A DNA stretch of 64,000 nt from contig CAWGDF010000001.1 of assembly GCA_963821275.1 (NCBI GenBank), positions 186,001 through 250,000 on the forward strand, written 5' to 3'. Numbering within the stretch: the first letter of the stretch is position 1; every line of letters starts with the position of its first letter. Below the pieces are notes generated by a model, which searched no databases, had not been told where the DNA came from, and worked only from the letters and a program-made list of their open reading frames with translations. A program made the position numbers and the translations under genes. This DNA is from JACVRW01 sp963821275 (lineage in GTDB: Bacteria > Actinomycetota > Thermoleophilia > Solirubrobacterales > Thermoleophilaceae). Of this stretch, positions 57,627-64,000 are shown piece after piece.

Positions 57627-58471
57627 GCCCGAACCCGACCGCCCGGGCCCAGGCCGAGCGCACCCAGGCCGAGGCGCTGCGCAAGGCCCTCGCCTCGACC
57701 CCGCGGCCGCCGCGTCCCAGCCCCGTGTCCGCGGCCCTGACCTTCGGCTGGCGGGGGATGCGGAAGATCCGGCACGTGCCCGAGCAGCTCATCGACGTGA
57801 CCATCACGCCGGTGCTCTTCACGCTGCTGTTCACCTACATGTACGGAGGCGCCATCTCGGGCTCAACCGCGGAGTACCTGCAGTTCATCCTGCCCGGGAC
57901 CTTGGCCATGTCCGTGCTGTTCACGACGGTCTACTCCGGGGTCTCGCTGAACACGGACATGACCCGGGGCGTGGTCGACCGCTTCCGGTCGCTTCCGATC
58001 TGGCGCCCGGCGCCGCTCGTCGGCGCCGTGCTCGGAGACAGCGTGCGCTACCTGCTGGCCGGCGCGGTGGTGGTGCTGGTCGGCGTGATCCTGGGCTACT
58101 CGCCTCCGGCGGGGGTGGGCGGAGTGATCGCGGCGATGCTCCTCGTCACCGTGTTCGCCTTCGGCCTGGCCTGGGTCTTCACCACCGTGGGGCTCCTCAT
58201 GCGGACTCCCAACGCGGTGATGAACACGGGCTTCATGGCTCTGTTTCCCCTGGTCTTCATCAGCAACGCGTTCGTCCCGCCCGAGACGCTCCCCCGCGCG
58301 CTCGAGGCCTTCGTCGACGCGAACCCGATCTCGCACCTGGTGACCGCGACGCGCGGGCTCATGGACGGCAGCGCCAGCGCCGGAGAGATCGGCCTGGCGA
58401 TCGGGTGGGCCGCGGCGCTCACCGCGGTCTTCGCGCCGCTCACGCTGCACCTGTATCGCAGCCGGGCCTGA
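57623..58471 (+). CDS. ABC-2 type transporter permease, DrrB-like
   Basis: A 282-residue permease with six membrane helices. VTITPVLFTLLFTYMYGGAI, LNTDMTRGVVDRFRSLPIWR and the ABC-2 segment PLVFISNAFVPPETLPRALE are characteristic of the DrrB branch. The N-terminal ~45 residues are cytoplasmic. ATG 57623 overlaps the ATPase stop, and its own stop overlaps the AraC start as TGATG, which gives tightly fixed stoichiometry. Confidence 0.92.
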   Translation: MSPNPTARAQAERTQAEALRKALASTPRPPRPSPVSAALTFGWRGMRKIRHVPEQLIDVTITPVLFTLLFTYMYGGAISGSTAEYLQFILPGTLAMSVLFTTVYSGVSLNTDMTRGVVDRFRSLPIWRPAPLVGAVLGDSVRYLLAGAVVVLVGVILGYSPPAGVGGVIAAMLLVTVFAFGLAWVFTTVGLLMRTPNAVMNTGFMALFPLVFISNAFVPPETLPRALEAFVDANPISHLVTATRGLMDGSASAGEIGLAIGWAAALTAVFAPLTLHLYRSRA

Positions 58472-58896
58472 TGGCCCGCCGCGCCGTGGAGGAATCGAAC
58501 CGCTGGCTGCTGCGGGCCCGCGACGCCATGGACCGCACCTACGCCCAGCCGCTCGACGTGCGCTCGCTCGCGCAGATCGCCCATGTCTCCGAGGCCCAGT
58601 TCATTCGCACATTCCGCGCGACCTTCGGCGAGACCCCGCACCGCTACCTGCAGCGCCGGCGGGTGGAGCGCGCGATGTTCCTGCTGCGGGAGACGGACAC
58701 CAGCGTCAGCGAGATCTGCCTCGACGTGGGCTTTCTCAGCCTCGGCAGCTTCAGCCGCACCTTCAGCGAGATCGTCGGCGAGTCGCCGACCGCCTACCGC
58801 GAGAAGGCCGAGCCGACCGGGGCGCCCACCTGCTTCACGATGAGCTGGACGCGACCGAGCAGTTTTGGAGAAGCGCGGCCGTCGAGCCGGGGCTAG
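58471..58896 (+). CDS. AraC-family transcriptional regulator (DNA-binding domain only)
   Basis: A 141-residue protein that is essentially the AraC double helix-turn-helix (VRSLAQIAHVSEAQFIRTFR, then ATFGETPHRYLQRRRVERAM and VGFLSLGSFSRTFSEIVGES) with no sensor domain. Such short forms are regulated by abundance or by a partner. It is coupled to the ABC permease gene and followed by a VOC gene. This arrangement is common for AraC-VOC pairs that control detoxification. Confidence 0.88.
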   Translation: MARRAVEESNRWLLRARDAMDRTYAQPLDVRSLAQIAHVSEAQFIRTFRATFGETPHRYLQRRRVERAMFLLRETDTSVSEICLDVGFLSLGSFSRTFSEIVGESPTAYREKAEPTGAPTCFTMSWTRPSSFGEARPSSRG

Positions 58897-58906
58897 GGTC
58901 GCTCTC

Positions 58907-59332
58907 ATGATCAACAGCATTCGACTCTCATCCATCTACGTCCTCGATCAGGACGAGGCGCTCGACTTCTACGTGGGCAAGCTCGGCCTCGAGGTGAACA
59001 CCGACCAGGATCTGGGCTTCATGCGCTGGCTGACCGTCAGCGTCCCGGGCCAGCCCGAGCGGGAGATCCTGCTCGAGAAGCCGGGCCCGCCCGCGCACGA
59101 CGAGGCGACCGCGCAGCAGGTCCGCGAAGCGGTCACCAAGGGCGCCGGCGGCGGCTGGATCGGCTTCAACACCGACGACTGCCGCGCCACTTACGAGGAG
59201 CTCCTGGCCAAGGGCGTCGAGTTCACCCAGGAGCCGACCGAACACTCCTACGGCGTCGACTGCGGCCTGCGCGACCCGTTCGGCAACGCCATCCGCATCG
59301 TCCAGCTGGCTGCCGCGCCCAGCCACGTCTGA
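58907..59332 (+). CDS. VOC-family protein linked to AraC regulator
   Basis: A 141-residue VOC domain protein (IRLSSIYVLDQDEALDFYVG, KLGLEVNTDQDLGFMRWLTV; end DCGLRDPFGNAIRIVQLA). It resembles the AraC-associated group of glyoxalase-like proteins. A TAGGGT hexamer (58894-58899) is 7 nt before ATG 58907, so besides read-through from the operon it may have a leaderless transcript of its own. Confidence 0.88.
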   Translation: MINSIRLSSIYVLDQDEALDFYVGKLGLEVNTDQDLGFMRWLTVSVPGQPEREILLEKPGPPAHDEATAQQVREAVTKGAGGGWIGFNTDDCRATYEELLAKGVEFTQEPTEHSYGVDCGLRDPFGNAIRIVQLAAAPSHV

Positions 59333-59377
59333 GCACTTCCCTGGACTTCGCCCGCGGCCGGGAGGGCAGTCCGCCCG

Positions 59378-59482
59378 GTGAGCGATGCGCCCATTCCGGT
59401 TCCGTCGCGTCCCTCCGACGCCGAACGGGAGTGGGCGCTGCGGGCGCTGCAGGAAGGGTCGCTCGTCGACGAGCTCCGATAG
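59378..59482 (+). CDS. Possible 34-residue DUF1707-like peptide or remnant
   Basis: GTG 59378 encodes MSDAPIPVPSRPSDAEREWA followed by LRALQEGSLVDELR. The 'R.SDAERE..L.AL.EG.L' pattern is like the start of DUF1707 domains, which normally continue for another 25 residues. A GGGAGGG run precedes it at about 10 nt. It could be a tiny gene or a decayed fragment; evidence is weak. The remainder of 59333-59603 holds only the promoter of the next gene. Confidence 0.3.
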   Translation: MSDAPIPVPSRPSDAEREWALRALQEGSLVDELR

Positions 59483-59547
59483 TGCCAGGCCGCCGCGCTC
59501 GCTGCGGTCCTGGAGCTACTACGTGCCGCATCGCCCCTAACCGCGGC

Positions 59548-59576
59548 TTGCCCGGTGCGATCGGCTGCTCTACGGT
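59548..59576 (+). promoter_or_regulatory. Promoter of the SARP-cyclase regulator gene
   Basis: TTGCCC (59548-59553), a 17-nt spacer and TACGGT (59571-59576). The predicted leader is about 20 nt and lacks a clear ribosome site. Confidence 0.45.
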
Positions 59577-59603
59577 GGATTAACCGGCTCCACCCCAACA
59601 CGC

Positions 59604-62600
59604 ATGGACTTCCGAATACTCGGCCCGCTCGAGGTCCTCGACCAGGGCAGGTCGATTGCGCTCGGCGGCAGCAAGCAGCGGGCCCTGCTCGCGCTGCTCC
59701 TGCTCCATCCGAACGAGACGCTGACCACCGATCGGCTGCTCGACGAAATCTGGGGGGAGCAGGCGCCGGCCAGCGCGGCCAAGACCGTTCAGGTTCACAT
59801 CTCGCGGCTGCGGAAGACGCTGGCGGCTGGCGCTCAGGACGGCGGCGAGATCGTCACGCGCGAGCGCGGCTACGAGCTGCGGCTCGACCCAAACCACCTG
59901 GACGCGCACCGCTTCGAGCGGCTCGTCGACGAGGGCCGCAGCGAGCTGGCGGCGGGCCGGCCTCAGCGTGCCGCCTCGACGCTCGCTGAGGCACTCGCGC
60001 TGTGGCGCGGCGCCCCGCTCGCCGAGCTCGCTTACGAGCGCTTCGTCCAGCGCGAGGTCGCGCGGCTCGACGATCTCCGCATCGCAGCGATGGAGCAGCT
60101 GATCGAGGCGAAGCTGGCGCTCGGCGAGCACGCCCAGGTGATCGGCGAGCTCGAGTCCCTGATCGATGAGTACCCCTACCGCGAGGGACTGCGCGCACAG
60201 CTGATGCTCGCTCTCTACCGGTGCGATCGCCAGGCGGACGCGCTGCAGGCCTACCAGGAGGCGCGCCTGAGGCTCGTCGAGGACCTGGGGATCGAGCCGG
60301 GCGAGCGGCTGCGCGAGCTCGAGCGCGCGGTCCTGGCGCAGGATCCAATGCTGGCCGTGCCGGACATCCAAACGGTCGAGGAGCCACCCGAGGCGTCACC
60401 GGCGCCAGACACGGGAACGCCACAGGCGGAGGGCACGGCCGAGCCGCCGCCGGCCGTGCCAGACAGCACACGCCCCGGCCGCCGGCTCGTGAGCGTCGTC
60501 TTCGCCGACCTGGTGGGCTCGACGGGGCTTGCCGAGCGGCTCGACCCGGAATCGATGCACGCCGTGCTCGACCGCTACATGGACGTCTGCGCCGAGGTGA
60601 TCGAGCGGCACGGCGGCTCGGTCGAGGGCTTCATCGGCGACGCCGTCGTCGGCGTCTTCGGCCAGACCGAGCTTCACGAGGACGACGCGATACGCGCTGT
60701 GCGAACCGCGGTCGAGCAGCGCGACGCCGGTGCCGCGCTGAGCGCCGAACTCGAGAGCGGCCAAGGCGTCCGCATCGGCATGAAGTTCGGCGTCGAGTCC
60801 GGCCAGGTGTTCGTGAGTCCGGGCGCGCGTCGGTCGCCGTTCGCCGCCGGCGACGCCTTCAACGTGGCGGCCCGGCTCGAGGGCGTGGCGCCCGAGGGCG
60901 AGATTCTGCTCGGCGACAACATCTACAACATGGTCCGAGGCGCCGTGCGCGCCGAGCGCCTCGAGCCGATGGAGGTCAAGGGCCGTGCGGCGAAGGTCCA
61001 GGCGTGGCGCCTACTCGAGCTGGAGGCCGACGGGCTCGCCCGGCTCCGCCCCGCCGGCAGCCGCTTCGTGGGGCGCGAGCGGGAGCTCGACGAGCTGCGG
61101 GCCGCCTTCACGCGTACACGCGACGAAGGAGCCTGCCACGCGGTCACCATGTTGGGCCCGGCCGGGATCGGGAAAACGCGGCTCGCCCAGGAATTCGCCG
61201 GCGAGCTGGGCGACGACGCCACGGTCGTCGTAGGTCGCTGCCTGTCCTACGGCGAGGACGTGGCCTACCGTCCGCTCCTCGAGATCGTCCGCCAGCTCGG
61301 CCGCGGCGACCCACGAGAGGTCGTCGGCGAACTGCTCGAGGGCGAGACGGCCACTGCGGAGCTGGTCCTCGCCGCCATCGGTCTGTCCGACGGGCCGGCA
61401 CAGGCGGAGGAGACGTTCCTGGCCATCCGCCGGCTACTCGAGCGGGCGGCGCGCGAGCGGCCTCTCATGGTCGCAGTCGAGGACGTCCACTGGGCGGAGC
61501 CAATCCTGCTCGACCTGCTCGAGTACCTCGTGGCCTTCTCGAGCGAGCATCCGATCCTGCTCCTCTGTATCGCCCGGCCCGAAATCCTGGAGACGCGCGC
61601 TGCGTGGGGAGCCCCGCACCCGACCAGATCGCCGCTGTTCCTGGAAGCGCTCCCTGATGCGGACGCGCGCAGGCTTGTCGAGAGCGCCGGCGGAGAGGAA
61701 CTGGGATCGGCCACCGCATCACGGATCGTCGGCACGGCCGAGGGCAACCCGCTCTTCCTCGAGCAGCTCGTGGCGGTCGGACCGGATGCCGGCGAGGCGC
61801 TGCCATCGAGCATCCAGGCGGTGCTCGCCGCGCGCATCGATCGCCTCGAGCCCGGCGAGCGCGCCCTGCTTGAAGACGCATCGGTCCAGGGACGCAGCTT
61901 CTACGTCGGCGCCGTAGAGGAGCTCTTACCCGACGACGAGCGGGGCAGCGCGGCCACCGACCTGGTCTCACTCGTACGGAAGCAACTGGTCCGTGGCGAC
62001 CGCTCGGAGCTGGCGGGTGAGGACGCGTTCCGGTTCGCGCACGTGCTCATTCGCGAGGCCGCGTACAACGCAGTTCCAAAGCAGCGACGCGCAGAGCTCC
62101 ACGAGGGGCTGGCCCGGTGGCTGGAGGGGCGGCCGGGCGCGCCGGAGGAGGCGGTCGGCCACCATCTCGCCGAGGCGTACCGCAATCGGGCCGAGCTCGG
62201 CCCGGTTGGCGAGGGCGAGAAGGAGCTGGCGACCGGCGCGGCCGAACGGTTCGGGGCCGCAGCGCGCGCGGCGCTCGTACGCGGCGATCTCCACGCGGCG
62301 GCGCACCTGCTGGAGCGCGCGGTCGCGCTCCTCGCCCCCGACGATCCGGCCCGCGCCGCGCTGCTTCCCGAGCTCGGCGCTGCGCTCCTCGACGCCGGCC
62401 GGCTTGCGGATGCGGACCGCGTGTCGGCCGAGGCGATCGAAGCCGCCGGTGGAGACCCGCGCCTGGAGGCACGTGCCCGGGTTGAGCGCGAGCTCGTGCG
62501 GCTCCAGGCTGAGACGAGCGGGCCTCACGACGGCGCCCTGCGGGTCGCCGAGTCCGCGCTCCCCGTGCTGGAAGCGCACGGCGACGAGCTCGGTCTGTGC

Positions 62601-63479
62601 CGGGCGTGGTGGCTGTGGGCCGAGCACTCCTTGATCGAGGGTCGGGTCGCACGTGCGGACGAAGCGTGGCGGCGCGCCGCCGAGCACGCGCGGCGCGCCG
62701 GCAACGAGCCGGCGCTGTTCGAGGTGCTGGACTGGCGTGCCGCGGCCGCCGTGTTCGGACCCACGCCCGTACCCGAGGCGATCGAGCTCTGCCAAGAGCT
62801 CCACGAGCAGGTGCGGAGCAGCCCCGTAGTGCTCGCCTCTGTGCTCCACGCGCTGGCGTCGCTGCACGCGATGAAGGGTGATCTCGAAGAGGCTCGGCGG
62901 CTCGTCGACGCCGGCGACGAGATTATTGGCGAGCTCGGCGGCCTCCACGCCGCGGTCTCACAGGAGGAAGCGCTCGTAGAGATGCTGGCCGGCCGGCCTC
63001 AGGTGGCGGAGAAGCGTCTTCGCGCAGGCTACGAACGGCTGGAGGAGATGGGCGAGAAGGCGCTGCTCGCCACGACCGCGGCGATGCTCGCGCAGGCCGT
63101 ATATGCCCAGGGCCGGCGTGACGAGGCCGAGGCGCTCTGTCGGGTGAGCGAGGAAGCCGCGGCGGCGAACGACCTGGCGGCCCAGGTCACATGGAGGGGG
63201 GTGTGCGCAAAGCTGCGCGCGGAGCAGGGGCTGACGGAGGACGCGGAGGCGCTCGCCCGGGAGGCCGTGCGTCTTGCTGATCCGACGGACTTCCTCTCAA
63301 TTCGCGCCGATGCGCTCCTCGACCTGGCCGCGGTCCTACGCCGTGGCGGGCAATCGAGCGATGCCGATGAGTCGATCCGTTCCGCGCTCGAGCTCTACGA
63401 GCTGAAAGGGGACGTCGTCTCCGCGGACCGCGCCCGCTCGCAGCTGGCGGCGGGTGCTTCGTCAGGCGGGGCGGACTAG
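59604..63479 (+). CDS. SARP-type regulator fused to a class III nucleotide cyclase and a STAND ATPase
   Basis: A 1291-residue protein. Residues 1-95: OmpR-like winged helix (DFRILGPLEVLDQGRSIALG, RLLDEIWGEQAPASAAKTVQ). About 100-245: bacterial activation (BTAD) domain. About 292-465: class III adenylate/guanylate cyclase homology domain with metal-binding Asp in VVFADLVGSTG (~301) and GFIGDAVVGVFG (~345). About 489-800: AAA/STAND ATPase with Walker A LGPAGIGKTRLA and Walker B MVAVEDVHWAE. About 830-1280: TPR-like repeats. It may couple cNMP signalling, ATP and DNA binding in one chain. ATG 59604 is used; it has no strong ribosome site. Confidence 0.9.
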   Translation: MDFRILGPLEVLDQGRSIALGGSKQRALLALLLLHPNETLTTDRLLDEIWGEQAPASAAKTVQVHISRLRKTLAAGAQDGGEIVTRERGYELRLDPNHLDAHRFERLVDEGRSELAAGRPQRAASTLAEALALWRGAPLAELAYERFVQREVARLDDLRIAAMEQLIEAKLALGEHAQVIGELESLIDEYPYREGLRAQLMLALYRCDRQADALQAYQEARLRLVEDLGIEPGERLRELERAVLAQDPMLAVPDIQTVEEPPEASPAPDTGTPQAEGTAEPPPAVPDSTRPGRRLVSVVFADLVGSTGLAERLDPESMHAVLDRYMDVCAEVIERHGGSVEGFIGDAVVGVFGQTELHEDDAIRAVRTAVEQRDAGAALSAELESGQGVRIGMKFGVESGQVFVSPGARRSPFAAGDAFNVAARLEGVAPEGEILLGDNIYNMVRGAVRAERLEPMEVKGRAAKVQAWRLLELEADGLARLRPAGSRFVGRERELDELRAAFTRTRDEGACHAVTMLGPAGIGKTRLAQEFAGELGDDATVVVGRCLSYGEDVAYRPLLEIVRQLGRGDPREVVGELLEGETATAELVLAAIGLSDGPAQAEETFLAIRRLLERAARERPLMVAVEDVHWAEPILLDLLEYLVAFSSEHPILLLCIARPEILETRAAWGAPHPTRSPLFLEALPDADARRLVESAGGEELGSATASRIVGTAEGNPLFLEQLVAVGPDAGEALPSSIQAVLAARIDRLEPGERALLEDASVQGRSFYVGAVEELLPDDERGSAATDLVSLVRKQLVRGDRSELAGEDAFRFAHVLIREAAYNAVPKQRRAELHEGLARWLEGRPGAPEEAVGHHLAEAYRNRAELGPVGEGEKELATGAAERFGAAARAALVRGDLHAAAHLLERAVALLAPDDPARAALLPELGAALLDAGRLADADRVSAEAIEAAGGDPRLEARARVERELVRLQAETSGPHDGALRVAESALPVLEAHGDELGLCRAWWLWAEHSLIEGRVARADEAWRRAAEHARRAGNEPALFEVLDWRAAAAVFGPTPVPEAIELCQELHEQVRSSPVVLASVLHALASLHAMKGDLEEARRLVDAGDEIIGELGGLHAAVSQEEALVEMLAGRPQVAEKRLRAGYERLEEMGEKALLATTAAMLAQAVYAQGRRDEAEALCRVSEEAAAANDLAAQVTWRGVCAKLRAEQGLTEDAEALAREAVRLADPTDFLSIRADALLDLAAVLRRGGQSSDADESIRSALELYELKGDVVSADRARSQLAAGASSGGAD

Positions 63480-63503
63480 CGACTTGCTTCGGCGGCCTTG
63501 CGC

Positions 63504-63878
63504 CTAAGCCACGAGCTCGACCGGATGGCCCCACCAGACGACCTGCTGGTCGCCGGTCTTCTTGTTCTCGATCATGGCGACCGCGACGGCGAAGGCGTCC
63601 TGTCCCGATTTCATATCTCCCTTGCCGATTTTCGCGAGCTTCATGCTCCACTCCCCGGGCACCGAAACGGTGTCGAGCTCGCCCTCACCCGTAAGGGTGT
63701 GATGGTTTCCGTGCACATCCTGATGGGTCATCTCGGTCACGGCCGCGTCTTTGTTTCCCTTGCGCTGGAAGACCCATGCGCACAGCTCGATGATCTTCTC
63801 GCTGTTGGGATCGAAGGGGCCTTTCGCGATGACGCGACCGTCCCCGTCGACCTCCAGCTTGTTCTCGAACTTCACCAT
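63504..63878 (-). CDS. Hypothetical protein of unknown family
   Basis: A 124-residue soluble protein starting MVKFENKLEVDGDGRVIAKG. It looks mostly beta-strand and carries W/H-rich parts (EMTHQDVHGNHHTLTGEGEL, VVWWGHPVELVA). I do not recognise it. Codon use is less GC-extreme than its neighbours (AAG, AAA and ATT are frequent), which hints at later acquisition. No ribosome site precedes ATG 63878. It is convergent with the SARP-cyclase gene. Confidence 0.7.
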   Translation of the reverse strand: MVKFENKLEVDGDGRVIAKGPFDPNSEKIIELCAWVFQRKGNKDAAVTEMTHQDVHGNHHTLTGEGELDTVSVPGEWSMKLAKIGKGDMKSGQDAFAVAVAMIENKKTGDQQVVWWGHPVELVA

Positions 63879-63925
63879 CGGGCCACCACCAATCCGGGAC
63901 GTCGGAATCTGTCGAGTCGATACCG

Positions 63926-63955
63926 ACCCTACCTTGGATACGCAGGGCTTTCCAA
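63926..63955 (-). promoter_or_regulatory. Promoter candidate for the orphan gene at 63504
   Basis: On the minus strand TTGGAA (63955-63950) and TAGGGT (63931-63926) are 18 nt apart. They would give a leader of about 40 nt. Nothing else was seen in 63879-64000. Confidence 0.45.
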
Positions 63956-64000
63956 TGTTCGCTCGGACCTCGATAGACCCAATCGGCGCGCCAGGGGAGG

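Noticed and set aside
1..64000. CRISPR array, rRNA operon, prophage structural genes or replication origin
   Set aside because: No regularly spaced direct repeats, rRNA-like segments, phage head or tail proteins, or DnaA-box cluster were seen.

Overview
This is a GC-rich chromosomal window, densely coded on both strands. The gene content suggests an actinobacterium of the Thermoleophilia (Solirubrobacterales-like) type. The clues are an AbiEi/DUF559 protein, a SARP-cyclase-ATPase fusion, CHRD proteins, a lone circularly permuted ATP-grasp protein, F420-type enzymes (LLM and DDN-like), a SigG-like ECF factor with a SnoaL-type tail, and many four-base start/stop overlaps. The taxonomic call is an inference from gene families only. 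No rRNA, CRISPR array or replication origin was seen. One complete tRNA (Ser, GGA) is present.

Layout. 1-6.6 kb: the edge of a DUF3616-like protein, a GCS2-type ligase coupled to an M20 peptidase, a class III aminotransferase, a tail-anchored coiled-coil protein and a VOC protein. 6.7-15.5 kb: a DHA2 exporter, an O-acetylation set (MBOAT plus three SGNH proteins), YqgE, a glutamine amidotransferase and a cNMP-binding patatin. 15.8-27.7 kb: a catabolic region with a four-gene operon (glutamine-synthetase-like ligase, gamma-glutamyl hydrolase, aldehyde dehydrogenase, SDR). Next to it lie an APC permease, a choline-kinase-like phosphotransferase and an FAD-GcvT demethylase-type oxidoreductase, with a frameshifted FGGY kinase and an AbiEi-like gene between. 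This looks like a route for importing and degrading amines through gamma-glutamyl or N-methyl intermediates. 27.7-31.6 kb: a cation/proton antiporter, an ATP-grasp protein and a FadR-type regulator.

31.6-34.1 kb is a scarred accessory patch: a tRNA-like 3' fragment, an inverted-repeat element also found at 48.6 kb, an IS110 remnant, an operon with two secreted metzincin-like proteases, and a truncated TetR gene. 34.1-42 kb holds an ECF-sigma/VOC/hydrolase operon, tRNA-Ser with an oxidoreductase starting 3 nt after it, a membrane zincin, a GlpA-like dehydrogenase with a partner flavoprotein, and a methyltransferase. 42-48.6 kb: a large LuxR ATPase regulator, tandem CHRD proteins, acyl-CoA dehydrogenase, hemolysin III and a DDN-like protein. 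48.7-53.4 kb: a lipid-modification operon (amine oxidase, cyclopropane synthase, desaturase), an SDR and an antitoxin-like protein. 53.4-64 kb: LLM oxidoreductase, SoxR with a SoxR-type promoter, a second DHA2 exporter, a DrrAB-like ABC pair with AraC and VOC genes, a 1291-residue SARP-cyclase regulator and an orphan gene.

Two features recur across the window. Many genes have a TAnnnT -10 box 6-7 nt before the start codon, implying leaderless mRNAs. Three genes have no canonical start where homology says translation begins; the best candidates are CTG (2398), ATA (25199) and ACG (29507).
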